Notes under the pieces: model-generated
Databases searched by the model: none
What the model was told of the DNA's origin: nothing
What the model saw: only the letters and a program-made list of their open reading frames with translations
Made by a program: the position numbers and the translations under genes
In this document: piece after piece, positions 10,285-20,134 of the stretch
How the letters are laid out: every line of letters begins with the position of its first letter
How positions within the stretch are numbered: position 1 is the stretch's first letter
Source: Micavibrio sp.
GTDB taxonomy: Bacteria; Pseudomonadota; Alphaproteobacteria; Micavibrionales; Micavibrionaceae
Length of the DNA: 51,756 nt
NCBI GenBank assembly: GCA_002708415.1
Contig: PANS01000032.1
Span: 1-51,756 of the forward strand
Direction: 5' to 3'

Positions 10285-12012
10285 ATGTCGACTAAATGGG
10301 ATAAATCAAAATTAGTAAGCCGTTATGTAACGGAAGGACCAGAAAGTGCGCCGCACCGTGCGTATTACTATGCGATGGGCTTAACGGAAGAAGAGATTCA
10401 TCAGCCTCTCGTTGGTGTGGCAACCTGTTGGAACGAGGCGGCGCCTTGTAATATTGCTTTATCGCGTCAGGCTCAGGCCGTCAAAAAAGGTGTGCAGATG
10501 GGCGAAGGCACGCCGCGCGAATTTACAACGATTACGGTGACAGATGGTATTGCTATGGGGCATGAAGGAATGCGTTCTTCATTGGTGTCTCGTGAGGTTA
10601 TTGCTGACTCAGTTGAGCTTACCATGCGCGGCCATTGTTATGATGCCATCGTTGGTTTGGCGGGGTGTGATAAATCGCTGCCAGGGATGATGATGGTCAT
10701 GCTTCGTCTTAATGTGCCGTCAGTTTTTTTGTATGGCGGCACAATCCTTCCTGGCAAGTTTCGCGGTAAAGATGTTGATATTGTTAATGTTTTTGAAGGC
10801 GTTGGTAAACATGCCACGGGTGAGTTTTCAGATGAGGATCTAAAGGAGCTAGAATGCGTCGCTTGCCCTTCTGCGGGCGCGTGTGGTGGGCAGTTTACAG
10901 CCAATACAATGGCTTGTGTGTCTGAAGCAATTGGTTTGGCTTTACCTAATAGTGCGGGAGCGCCAGCGCCCTATGAAAGCCGAGATGAGTATGCGGAAGC
11001 ATCCGGTAAAGCGGTGATGGAGTTGATTAAAAACAACCTTCGTCCACGTGATATTGTGACCCGTAAAAGCTTCGAAAATGCGGCGGCTATTGTGGCGGCG
11101 ACAGGAGGCTCAACCAACGCTGGACTTCACTTACCTGCGATGGCGCATGAGTGCGGTATTGACTTTGATTTGCATGATGTAGCGGAAGTATTTAAGCGCA
11201 CACCATTGCTCGCTAATCTACGTCCGGGCGGCAAATATGTTGCCAAAGATCTCTATGATGTTGGCGGCGTTGGTGTTGTCCTTAAAGAGCTGCTTGATAA
11301 CGGCTTTATCCATGGTGATTGTATGACGGTAACGGGTAAGACGTTGGCTGAAAATCTAGAAGGCGTTACGCTACCTGAAGATCAGGATGTTGTCTTTCCT
11401 GTGTCCAACCCTATTCACCCGACAGGTGGTGTTGTCGGCCTTAAAGGGAACTTGGCACCAAAGGGAGCCATTGTAAAAATTGCGGGTCTTGAGGAGCTTG
11501 TGTTTGAAGGGCCTGCTCGTGTGTTTGACGGTGAGAAAGCTGCTTTTGAGGCCGTTCAAAACCGTGAATATGAAGAAGGCGATGTTCTTGTTATCCGTTA
11601 TGAGGGACCAAAAGGTGGTCCGGGGATGCGTGAAATGCTGTCAACTACGGCTGCTCTTTATGGTCAGGATACTGGCGGTAAAGTTGCGCTTATTACAGAT
11701 GGTCGTTTTTCTGGTGGAACGCGTGGGTTTTGTATTGGTCACGTTTCTCCTGAAGCGCAAGATGGCGGGCCTATTGGTTTGATCGAAAATGGCGATATCA
11801 TTCGCATTGATGCAGAAAGCGGTACAGTTGATGTGAAGCTATCTGATGACGAGCTTGCAGAGCGTAAGAAAAATTGGAAGCCACATGAGCATAATTACCA
11901 ATCCGGTGCGATCTGGAAATATACGCAAACGGTTGGCTCAGCAGAGAAAGGTGCGGTAACGCATCCAGGCGCAAAGGCTGAGACACACACGTTCGTGGAT
12001 TTAGATCTGTAG
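10285..12012 (+). CDS. ilvD: Dihydroxy-acid dehydratase
   Basis: [63 protein letters not shown]. Confidence 0.97.
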   Translation: MSTKWDKSKLVSRYVTEGPESAPHRAYYYAMGLTEEEIHQPLVGVATCWNEAAPCNIALSRQAQAVKKGVQMGEGTPREFTTITVTDGIAMGHEGMRSSLVSREVIADSVELTMRGHCYDAIVGLAGCDKSLPGMMMVMLRLNVPSVFLYGGTILPGKFRGKDVDIVNVFEGVGKHATGEFSDEDLKELECVACPSAGACGGQFTANTMACVSEAIGLALPNSAGAPAPYESRDEYAEASGKAVMELIKNNLRPRDIVTRKSFENAAAIVAATGGSTNAGLHLPAMAHECGIDFDLHDVAEVFKRTPLLANLRPGGKYVAKDLYDVGGVGVVLKELLDNGFIHGDCMTVTGKTLAENLEGVTLPEDQDVVFPVSNPIHPTGGVVGLKGNLAPKGAIVKIAGLEELVFEGPARVFDGEKAAFEAVQNREYEEGDVLVIRYEGPKGGPGMREMLSTTAALYGQDTGGKVALITDGRFSGGTRGFCIGHVSPEAQDGGPIGLIENGDIIRIDAESGTVDVKLSDDELAERKKNWKPHEHNYQSGAIWKYTQTVGSAEKGAVTHPGAKAETHTFVDLDL

Positions 12013-12032
12013 ATAAAAAGGAGGCGCTAATT

Positions 12033-12764
12033 TTAACGCTCGCCGATTACTTTCATGGCCTCGTCGTAGTTTTCGATGAGGTCATCATAGTTTCTGGTGG
12101 AGGTTTTTTCTATAGGACTGTCTCCTGCTACGGCAGATAAACCTAGAAAATTATAGATTTTGACGAGTTCTTTGCCTGTATTATGCTCTAAATCGTTATA
12201 ATTGACGGTTAAAACATGTTTTTTTATCGTTTTTGTCAGTATTTTAAGCCAAAAATCGAAAAAACGATGCTTTTTTGCTATTTTTTTAGTAAAAATAGGG
12301 TTTATCGTCACTTTTTCTTCTGTTTTTGGAGTTTTTTCTTCGTATTCTTCGGATAATTTGTGAAAACTGCCTGTTTTTTCTGCTATGGCATAGGAAAGCA
12401 CACGATCTTTCAAGCTTCTCTTGAGGTAGATAACGGGAATTTTGTGCTTTTTGATATAAAGCAGAATTTCTAGATGCTTAATTAACGGCCAAGCCATGAG
12501 CTTAAAAGCCGAATGTTTATCATTATGGTAGCTGAGGGCATAATCTAGGTATTTCCATGTTGCCCATGGTCGAAAAGATTTTTCATCCATACGGTATCGG
12601 AAAAACTTATGCGGGTCGTGACGGCGCAATTCTTTGTATTTATCTGGTACATCATAGGGAAGAAAAAGCTCGCCATGAACGATGATATCGGGGTGGCTAT
12701 CAAGTAATGTGCCAAGCCATGTAGATCCAGTGCGCGGAGTTGTGAGGATAATAAAGTTTTTCAT
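12033..12764 (-). CDS. Sulfotransferase-family protein
   Basis: N-terminal PAPS-loop-like FIILTTPRTGSTWLGTLLDSHPDIIVHGELF. Confidence 0.8.
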   Translation of the reverse strand: MKNFIILTTPRTGSTWLGTLLDSHPDIIVHGELFLPYDVPDKYKELRRHDPHKFFRYRMDEKSFRPWATWKYLDYALSYHNDKHSAFKLMAWPLIKHLEILLYIKKHKIPVIYLKRSLKDRVLSYAIAEKTGSFHKLSEEYEEKTPKTEEKVTINPIFTKKIAKKHRFFDFWLKILTKTIKKHVLTVNYNDLEHNTGKELVKIYNFLGLSAVAGDSPIEKTSTRNYDDLIENYDEAMKVIGER

Positions 12765-12845
12765 GCGTTTTTTTGTAATCTTTCTGCCTGAAAGACTATA
12801 GTATATTCGAAATCCTTTAAACCTGTTTTGGTGGTAAATAGCTTT

Positions 12846-14792
12846 ATGCGTCTTTGGTATGTAAGAATTGGTTTTGTTATGGTCTCGGTGTTATTGCTAG
12901 GGACAGCTATTCCTGCGGCGGATGTGTATGCGCAAGCGGCAGGAGCTGTGGCCAATGGCGTGCCAGAAGAGCTTAGCTTGGAAGTGGGAAGTGAGGCCGC
13001 TCCAGAAGGTGCTGTAGAGCAACCTGTTGAGATGAATGAGATTGCTAAAATTCTTGAAGAGGGGCGTTTTAATGATGTTTCTTTCAAGGATGTTGAGGCG
13101 TTAAAGACGTTCTACGAAGAACGAAAGTACAAGACGGCGTGGGTCAATAACTCTTTGTTTGCGCAATTAACGCCCTCTCAAAAACAGACAGAAGCTATAA
13201 TAAAAGTGCTTGAGGAGGCATGGAAGCATGGTCTGAACCCATCGAGCTATAATATTGCGGCGATAAAGGAGTTATTAGGTAGTAATACGCTTCCTTTTTC
13301 AAAATCTAATGCACCTATTCTTGATGTTTTGATTAGCGATTCTCTTGTACGTTACGTGCAAGATATAACGGGTATGCGTGTTGCGGCTAAAGATCTTAGT
13401 TTGAGTTCTCGCTATTGGCGCGAGCCTATGGAGGGCGTTTCTATCTTGCGGCAGGTAAAAAGCGCGGGTGATGTAGTATCTGCTCTTGCAAGTTTTTCGC
13501 CACAAGGGGCGCTATATCGTGCAATGCAGTTAGAGCTTGAAAGGCTTTACCGTACGCCAGTTACAGCAGAAGAAACACTCGTTAAATTTAGCGGTATCTT
13601 ACGTCCAGGAAGTTCTAAAGAAGGAGTCTTGGCTTTGCGTAAGCGTATGGGATTTGAGGCTGACAGTACTGTATCAGCTCATTTTGTTTATGATGATGCG
13701 CTGGCGCAAAGTGTTATGGCATTTCAGCGTGCGCACGGTTTAAAACCTGATGGTATTATTGGTAATCAAACATTGTCGGTGATGAACAAAACAAGAGACG
13801 ATCGTATCAATCAGGTGTTGGTTAATATGGAGCGTCTTCGTTGGCTTGATCAGGAAAAACCTGACCGTTATGTGGTTGTAAATGTTCCTGCAGCAAGGTT
13901 ATGGGCGATTGAAGAGGGTAAAATTGCTTTTGATATGAAGGTGATTGTTGGCCGTTATAAACGCCAGACGAATATCTTTAATACTGAAATAACAGGCGTT
14001 CGTTTTAATCCGACGTGGACGGTTCCCCCAACAATTAAAGAAGAAGATTTTTTGCCAGAGTTACAAAACGACCCAATGTACCTTGCTAATAGAGGGATTG
14101 AGGTGATGCATAGCGGTGGGACGGTCGATCCGACGATGGTTGATTGGACGGCAGTAAGTTACAACGACCTGCATGGTATTCAGATGGTTCAGCAGCCAGG
14201 GCGCAGTAATCCACTCGGTAGAGTTCGGGTATTGATGTCGAACCCTTATAATATTTATCTACATGATACGAATAAGCGTAGTTACTTTGATCGTTCTAAT
14301 CGGGCGTTAAGTTCGGGCTGTGTTCGTATGGAAGATGCAGAAAAGCTCGCCTTCTTTGTTATGAAGAATAACGAGGGGTGGAGCGAAGATAAAATGAATA
14401 GAATTTTGGTGAGCGGTAAAAAAACGGATATTTTCGCCGATGTTACGGTGCCAGTTTATCTTCTTTATCAAACAATATGGTTTGGGGATAACGGTCAGCT
14501 TGTTTATGGCCATGATATTTATGATCGCGATATTGTTTTGCGCCGTGCCTTACATGATATTGATGGTGTTGGATATCCAGAGGTAATGAGTGTTTCAGCG
14601 CCCTCTATTCCTAAGGTGCCAAAGCGTATATATGCAGCCAAAAGGGTTGTTAAGGCACAGAAAAAAAAGGAAAAAATCCAATCAGAAAGCGCTCCAAATG
14701 CAGCGAAAAGAGGGAGTTTGGTCATTTCTGGCGGGAATAAATTTAAGTCTAAACGTAAGGATGGTATTGATTTGTTAACTTTTAACGAGTAG
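12846..14792 (+). CDS. L,D-transpeptidase (YcbB/LdtD-like) with PG-binding domain
   Basis: Signal peptide; PG_binding_1 region (FQRAHGLKPDGIIGNQTLSVMN); YkuD motif YLHDTN...SSGCVRM. Confidence 0.92.
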   Translation: MRLWYVRIGFVMVSVLLLGTAIPAADVYAQAAGAVANGVPEELSLEVGSEAAPEGAVEQPVEMNEIAKILEEGRFNDVSFKDVEALKTFYEERKYKTAWVNNSLFAQLTPSQKQTEAIIKVLEEAWKHGLNPSSYNIAAIKELLGSNTLPFSKSNAPILDVLISDSLVRYVQDITGMRVAAKDLSLSSRYWREPMEGVSILRQVKSAGDVVSALASFSPQGALYRAMQLELERLYRTPVTAEETLVKFSGILRPGSSKEGVLALRKRMGFEADSTVSAHFVYDDALAQSVMAFQRAHGLKPDGIIGNQTLSVMNKTRDDRINQVLVNMERLRWLDQEKPDRYVVVNVPAARLWAIEEGKIAFDMKVIVGRYKRQTNIFNTEITGVRFNPTWTVPPTIKEEDFLPELQNDPMYLANRGIEVMHSGGTVDPTMVDWTAVSYNDLHGIQMVQQPGRSNPLGRVRVLMSNPYNIYLHDTNKRSYFDRSNRALSSGCVRMEDAEKLAFFVMKNNEGWSEDKMNRILVSGKKTDIFADVTVPVYLLYQTIWFGDNGQLVYGHDIYDRDIVLRRALHDIDGVGYPEVMSVSAPSIPKVPKRIYAAKRVVKAQKKKEKIQSESAPNAAKRGSLVISGGNKFKSKRKDGIDLLTFNE

Positions 14793-14910
14793 GCTTAGAG
14801 GATACGGGGATTATTTTCTTGATAAACCCTTTACTCAGAGTTCTTTTACGGATAGAAAATCCTACAAATCATAAAAAAATAAGTATATAAGAAGTGACCA
14901 CAATATAGGT

Positions 14911-15489
14911 ATGTCTATGATAGATAAAACAATTGATCGTCGTTCATTTTTAAGTATTGGTGCTGCTACATTGGGGGGAGTTATTATTCCTGCTGTGGCA
15001 TCTCCTGCATTGGCCGTTCCTCTTCCGCAGAGAAAAGGCGGCACACGTCGTTTGGCCTTTCGTAATGCGCATACTGGTGAAAGCTTTAACGGTGTATATC
15101 GTGTTGGTGATAAATATCTTCCAGATGCTTTTGATCAGATCAATCACGTTTTGCGCGATCACCGCAGCAATACGCAATACCCAATGGATCCGCGTGTTCT
15201 TGATATTATTTTTCAAGTAAGGCAGTTGACGGGGCGTAATGAGCCTTTAGAAGTTCTTTCTGGTTACCGTTCGCCAAAGACAAATAGAAAACTTCGTAAA
15301 GCGTCGAGTGGCGTTGCAAAGAAGTCTCTTCACATGAAGGGGCAGGCGATTGACTTCCATATGGAGGGTTATTCAACGGCACGCCTTCGTGATTTAGCTA
15401 AATCTTTACGTGCTGGTGGTGTGGGTTATTATTCGCGCAGCGACTTTGTTCATGTTGATTCTGGTGATGTTCGTAGCTGGGGAAGTTAA
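14911..15489 (+). CDS. DUF882/YcbK (MepK-like) M15-type peptidase, predicted Tat substrate
   Basis: DRRSFLSIGAATLGG twin-Arg signal; LSGYRSPKTNRKL; SLHMKGQAIDFHM; HVDSG. Confidence 0.9.
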   Translation: MSMIDKTIDRRSFLSIGAATLGGVIIPAVASPALAVPLPQRKGGTRRLAFRNAHTGESFNGVYRVGDKYLPDAFDQINHVLRDHRSNTQYPMDPRVLDIIFQVRQLTGRNEPLEVLSGYRSPKTNRKLRKASSGVAKKSLHMKGQAIDFHMEGYSTARLRDLAKSLRAGGVGYYSRSDFVHVDSGDVRSWGS

Positions 15490-15549
15490 GCGCTTTATTA
15501 TTTAAAAGAATTTATCTAAGATGCCTTCAAGTTTTTGAGGGCATTTTTT

Positions 15550-16056
15550 ATGATCTATATTGCGCTTGGCGCTAATCTTCCTAGCCAATTTGGTGCGCCT
15601 GCGCAGACGTTATCGCGCGCGGTTGAGGTTTTGGTGGCGCGTGGTGTTAAGGTAATTCAGCGTTCTTCTGTCTGGCTTACGGCGCCTGTTCCTTTTGATC
15701 CAGATGTTCCTGATTATCACAACGCGGTTATTGCCGTGGAAACGGATTTATCCGCGGATGATTTGCTGGGATTGATGCTTGATATTGAGGCTGAGTTTGG
15801 TCGTGTGCGGAGTTATAAAAACGCGCCAAGGCTTCTGGATTTAGATTTAATAGCTTACCACGATGAGGTTATGAAAGATGGTGAGCGCCTTATTGTTCCG
15901 CATCCTAGAATGCATGAAAGATCATTTGTTATCAGCCCATTACAGGAGTTATCTGGTAAATGGACTCATCCAATTTTAGGTCAAAATATATCAGTATTGA
16001 TCCAAAAGTTGCCAGTAAATCAAGAAGCTAAAATCTTGGAAGGGGTATCTCTATGA
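15550..16056 (+). CDS. folK: 2-amino-4-hydroxy-6-hydroxymethyldihydropteridine pyrophosphokinase
   Basis: IYIALGANLP; RLLDLDLIAY; VPHPRMHERSFVISPL. ATG 15550 preferred. Confidence 0.95.
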   Translation: MIYIALGANLPSQFGAPAQTLSRAVEVLVARGVKVIQRSSVWLTAPVPFDPDVPDYHNAVIAVETDLSADDLLGLMLDIEAEFGRVRSYKNAPRLLDLDLIAYHDEVMKDGERLIVPHPRMHERSFVISPLQELSGKWTHPILGQNISVLIQKLPVNQEAKILEGVSL

Positions 16057-16880
16057 TTGATTTCTGCTCGTTAATTTCTAGGCGCCCTTTATTGATGGGC
16101 GTGGTGAATGTGACGCCCGATAGTTTTTCAGATGGTGGAGAGTTTCTCGATTCTGAAGCTGCAATTTCACACGCTTTAAAGTTGATGGAAGAGGGAGTAG
16201 ATATTCTCGATATTGGTGGAGAATCAACGCGTCCGGGAGCGGAAGCTGTGACGATAGAGGAAGAACAGCGCCGTGTTTTGCCTGTTATTGAAGGTATTCG
16301 CGTCTCGGGTTGTAAAACACCAATTTCCATTGATACGCGCCATTCTGACACGATGCGTAAAGCGCTTCAATATGGTGCAGATATTGTTAATGATATTAGT
16401 GCTTTAGTGCATGATAATGAGTCTTTGCATGTGGTTTCTAAGGCGCAAATACCTGTCATATTGATGCATATGCAGGGCTCTCCTGAAACCATGCAAAATA
16501 GTCCTGAATATGATGACGTGGTTGAGGCGGTTTATGCTTTTTTAGAAGAGCGTATTGAGCGTTGTACACAGGCTGGAATTGATCAAAAGAAGATCATTGT
16601 TGATCCAGGTATCGGTTTTGGTAAAACTTTAGAAGATAATCTTAAGCTTTTAAAAAATATTGATAAATTTCATAAATTAAAATGTCCAGTTCTGTTGGGT
16701 GCGTCACGAAAGAGCTTCATTGAAAAAATTTGCCCACATACTTATCCACAGGATCGATTGCCCGGTTCTATTGCGGCGATGCTCTCAGCTTATCAAAAAG
16801 GTGTGCAGATTTTCCGTGTGCATGATGTAGCGGAGTCTCGTCAGGCGCTCGGTGTTTTTTCTGCTATCGAGCGTGCGTAG
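16053..16880 (+). CDS. folP: Dihydropteroate synthase
   Basis: LMGVVNVTPDSFSDGG; DIGGESTRPGAEAV; VDPGIGFGKT; overlaps folK by 4 nt. Confidence 0.97.
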   Translation: MIDFCSLISRRPLLMGVVNVTPDSFSDGGEFLDSEAAISHALKLMEEGVDILDIGGESTRPGAEAVTIEEEQRRVLPVIEGIRVSGCKTPISIDTRHSDTMRKALQYGADIVNDISALVHDNESLHVVSKAQIPVILMHMQGSPETMQNSPEYDDVVEAVYAFLEERIERCTQAGIDQKKIIVDPGIGFGKTLEDNLKLLKNIDKFHKLKCPVLLGASRKSFIEKICPHTYPQDRLPGSIAAMLSAYQKGVQIFRVHDVAESRQALGVFSAIERA

Positions 16881-17457
16881 GAACGAAGAGGCTCTTTGAT
16901 GCTTGATGGGAAAATTGAGCATCCCAGTTTACACTTGTACTTTCTGAAACAGAAACAATTAAGTCATTACCTGAGGAAACATAATCAAGAAGTCTTGTGT
17001 GTCTGCGTATAGTATTAGATTCAGGCCAGACGACGCTTAGCTCGGCAAGGGCGAATGTTTTAGCCGCACCGAGTGCAATTTCATTAAAGATAGGGGTTAT
17101 ATAGCCTTTTAAGGGGTTGTTTTCTTGCTTCCCTTCGATTGCTTGAATTTGTAATCTTTTAGGATGTTTTTCTGGTAGGCTATACAAGCAAAGGCCGGCA
17201 AGAGTTTCTCCTGCATAAGCGGCGATGACAAACTTATTGGTTATGTTTTGTAATCTATCCAGATAAGTTCCCCAGTGAAACCCGTCCCTATTAGCAGCCC
17301 ATTGTTTTGAGAAATCTTGTCGAATTTCTTCATCTGGTGTAAGGGCTAATCGAAGTACCAAGTCTGGTGTTTCTAAGAGATCACGAAGCTCTTCGCTTGT
17401 TTTTTCTACCAGCGCGAGAAGCTTTTTTGCATCAATATATGGAAGTTCTTCAGGCAT
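16864..17457 (-). CDS. Hypothetical protein, possibly GNAT-like
   Basis: Full ORF in clean strand context; FVIAAYAGETLAGLCLYSLP resembles an acetyltransferase strand pattern but is weak. Confidence 0.6.
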   Translation of the reverse strand: MPEELPYIDAKKLLALVEKTSEELRDLLETPDLVLRLALTPDEEIRQDFSKQWAANRDGFHWGTYLDRLQNITNKFVIAAYAGETLAGLCLYSLPEKHPKRLQIQAIEGKQENNPLKGYITPIFNEIALGAAKTFALAELSVVWPESNTIRRHTRLLDYVSSGNDLIVSVSESTSVNWDAQFSHQASKSLFVPTHAR

Positions 17458-17514
17458 TGCCGTTTACATAATGAGAAAAATATTTTTTGTCAACATGTTA
17501 AGTGCGTCAATTAT

Positions 17515-18297
17515 TTAAACTATTTGAACTTTTCCGACCTGTTTTTTTAAGAACGCAACAATTGAGTATCCGGCGAGTTGCGAACTTTTTGGATTACTCG
17601 GATCGGGGAGGTTTAAAACCTCTGATGTAATGGTGCTTGTGCCGCCTTTAACGGTAATTTTATGTACGTTACCTTTGATGTCAGGATCGGCCCATACCTC
17701 AACGCTTGTGTTTTCTGCTCCAATCCCTGCTAGGCTTAGGGTTGCGGCGACATTGACATTGGCAGGGAAGGCCTTTGCGGCATCAAAGGCGTTTCCTTTG
17801 AAGATCAATTTCGGTTCAGTTAAGCCCTCTAAATCAATGTTGTTTTCGGTGATATAGGGCGCGCCAGCTAATCCCTTGGGTGGCTTGGTTGTGGCGATGG
17901 TTGCGCTGTCTATATTTGTACAATTTAGCGCGGCAACGGCGTCTAAGCCAGATAGAGCGCCAGAAGGGATAAGAACACGACCATTTGATTTTTGTGCTTT
18001 TTCGTAAAGATCGGGATAGAGGAGCATTGCGCAGGCACTAATCATAATAAGGGTTTTACCTTTGTCGAGAACGACATCGGCGAGTTCTGGAACGATCTTT
18101 GGCGGCAGGCATTCAACAACCCAATCGCATTTTTCGGCGAGGTCATCAAAGCTCATATTCGGTGCATGGACATTTGGGTTGGTAATGTCGGAAATTCCAA
18201 TAAAATCAAATCCTTCTATGCCTTTTTGAAGGGCATCTATAACGATTGACCCGAGCGCGCCACAGCCTGCGACACCTATTTTGATGCTGTTTGTCAT
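17515..18297 (-). CDS. nadX: L-aspartate dehydrogenase family (NadX-like)
   Basis: GVAGCGALGSIVIDAL Rossmann; IPSGALSGLDAV; KPPKGLAGAPY; FPANVNVAATLSLAGIG. Confidence 0.87.
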   Translation of the reverse strand: MTNSIKIGVAGCGALGSIVIDALQKGIEGFDFIGISDITNPNVHAPNMSFDDLAEKCDWVVECLPPKIVPELADVVLDKGKTLIMISACAMLLYPDLYEKAQKSNGRVLIPSGALSGLDAVAALNCTNIDSATIATTKPPKGLAGAPYITENNIDLEGLTEPKLIFKGNAFDAAKAFPANVNVAATLSLAGIGAENTSVEVWADPDIKGNVHKITVKGGTSTITSEVLNLPDPSNPKSSQLAGYSIVAFLKKQVGKVQIV

Positions 18298-19295
18298 GTG
18301 AGATCTTTCAGTTTTTCTAACGTTTTATCCGTGATGTTAAGGCCGCCATTTTTAAGAGCGGCTTGTAATTTCGACAGTGATCTATCGCCCGGAAGGCTAA
18401 CATGATCGTGATTAGGTGCTGGTGCGCTTTCACGCATTTGTGTCAAAACGGTTTTCGCACGCGTTACAAAATCTGGGCTCATCTTGGTTGGATCAATGGC
18501 AATGATAAATAAGCCGTCCTTGCCGTAGGTCTCATTATGAAGGACTTCACCGCCAACCATCATGCCGATCATTTCAACGAAAAGGCCGAGCGCAAAGCCG
18601 CGATAATCGGCGAGAGGTAAGATTGCACCGTCACTTGCAGCATCTTTTGGATTGGTTGATGGATTGCCCTCTTTATCAATGATGCATCCTTCTGGAACGC
18701 TTTCGCCCTTATCCATGCCCGCGAGGATCTTGCCAAAGGCAATGGCAGAGGTCGCAAAATCAGCAATAAAGTGATTGCCGTCAATGCTTGGAACGCAAAG
18801 ACCAATAGGGTTGGTGCCGAGAAGGCGCTCGATTCCATTAGGCGCAGCGACCATGCATTCAGAGCTACAGCTCATCAGGCCAATAAGTCCTTCATCCGCA
18901 AGGCGGCGCATGTAATAAGCCATGCTGCCTGTATTGCCGTAGTAATTATTCATCGCAACGAGTGAGAGGCCGTGTTCTTTGGCGCGCATAATGGATTCTT
19001 CTGTAACCATTTTACCGACAACGGGGCCCAGATTCATGTTCCCGTTTATAACAGCCATGTTGCCATTATCGTGAGTGATTTTTGGCTTTTCACTTGGTGC
19101 GCCCATAGCGTTAATCGCGCCGATTATTTGGATAACACGCACCATGCCGTGCGATGTTTTACCTGATAGTTCGTTCTCAAGATAATGATTCGTCACGATA
19201 TGCGCGTGTTCTTCTGTAATGCCTGTTTTTAACAAGGCTTTTACGCATAACTCTCTTAAATCGTCGATTTTAATGTGTTCTTGTGTTTTTGGCAT
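18294..19295 (-). CDS. Ldh family (malate/lactate/sulfolactate) oxidoreductase
   Basis: LSGKTSHGMVR; NNYYGNTGSMAYYMRRLADEGLIG; DFATSAIAFGKI; YRGFALGLFVEM. Overlaps nadX by 4 nt. Confidence 0.88.
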   Translation of the reverse strand: MPKTQEHIKIDDLRELCVKALLKTGITEEHAHIVTNHYLENELSGKTSHGMVRVIQIIGAINAMGAPSEKPKITHDNGNMAVINGNMNLGPVVGKMVTEESIMRAKEHGLSLVAMNNYYGNTGSMAYYMRRLADEGLIGLMSCSSECMVAAPNGIERLLGTNPIGLCVPSIDGNHFIADFATSAIAFGKILAGMDKGESVPEGCIIDKEGNPSTNPKDAASDGAILPLADYRGFALGLFVEMIGMMVGGEVLHNETYGKDGLFIIAIDPTKMSPDFVTRAKTVLTQMRESAPAPNHDHVSLPGDRSLSKLQAALKNGGLNITDKTLEKLKDLT

Positions 19296-19311
19296 GTCTA
19301 TACTCTTTTAC

Positions 19312-20130
19312 ATGGAAAGATGGACAGATCAAGGTATCGTTTTATCGGCGCGCTCTCATGGGGAGGGCGGGGCGGTTGTTGCGCTTTTGACGGAGAATAA
19401 TGGCCGTCATGCGGGTTATGTTCATGGTGCGCAGTCTAAGAGTAAACGGGCTATGATTGAGCCAGGATCACAAGTAAAAGCGGAATGGAGCGCGCGCACG
19501 GTTGATAGTCTGGGTACATTGCATCTAGAGCCAGAAGGCGGCCTGCCTGCTGGCGTGCTTGATGATTCTTTAAAACTCGGCGCGATGTTATCGGCGTGTA
19601 GTATTTGCGATGCGGCTCTGCCAGAGCGCGAAGGGCATGCGGGGCTTTATCACGGTCTTATTCAGCTTATGGATTCGTTAGAAGGGGATTACTGGGCGGT
19701 ATCTTATGTGATGTGGGAAATTGCGCTTTTAAAAGAGCTAGGCTTTCGGCTTGAACTTGATAAATGTGCAGCCAAGGGCGATCCAGATACATTGACGCAT
19801 GTGAGCCCCAAATCTGGACGAGCGGTGAGTGAAGTGGAGGCTGAACCTTATAAGGACAAGTTACTTGTGTTGCCTTTGTTTTTAAGACCCTCACCTTCCC
19901 ACTGTCGTGGGCCCCTTCCTCTCCCTGAGGGAGAGGGTGCCGAGCAATGTGGGGCGGGTGAGGGGGAGCGTGGTGATATGTACGATGTTTCTTTGGGCTT
20001 AAAGATGACAGGGCATTTTTTAGAGCATTGGGTGTTTGCCCATCACACAAAAGGTGTGCCCGAGGCGCGGTTAATGTTTCAAGATCGATTTGAAAATGTG
20101 ATGTTCAAAGCAGTAGAAAAAAGAGGATAA
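19312..20130 (+). CDS. recO: DNA repair protein RecO (with repeat-derived insertion)
   Basis: WTDQGIVLSARSHGEGGAVVALLTENNGRHAGYVHGAQSKSKRAMIEPGSQVKAEWSAR; C-terminal GLKMTGHFLEHWVF. Confidence 0.9.
   Translation: MERWTDQGIVLSARSHGEGGAVVALLTENNGRHAGYVHGAQSKSKRAMIEPGSQVKAEWSARTVDSLGTLHLEPEGGLPAGVLDDSLKLGAMLSACSICDAALPEREGHAGLYHGLIQLMDSLEGDYWAVSYVMWEIALLKELGFRLELDKCAAKGDPDTLTHVSPKSGRAVSEVEAEPYKDKLLVLPLFLRPSPSHCRGPLPLPEGEGAEQCGAGEGERGDMYDVSLGLKMTGHFLEHWVFAHHTKGVPEARLMFQDRFENVMFKAVEKRG
19888..19964. repeat. Palindromic repeat element inserted in frame within recO
   Basis: Terminal inverted repeats CCCTCACC...GGTGAGGG plus internal palindromes CCTCTCCCTgAGGGAGAGG and CCCAC-tgtc-GTGGG; encodes PSPSHCRGPLPLPEGEGAEQCGAGEGE. 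Confidence 0.82.
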
Positions 20131-20134
20131 AGAA

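Noticed and set aside
11480-11782. 100-aa plus-strand ORF within ilvD
   Set aside because: Out-of-frame shadow of ilvD rich in Leu/Val/Arg; no ribosome-binding site evident.
19667-20050. 127-aa minus-strand ORF with HAPPHPPHIARHPLPQGEEGAHDSGKV
   Set aside because: Antisense to recO; its coding appearance comes from the palindromic repeat.
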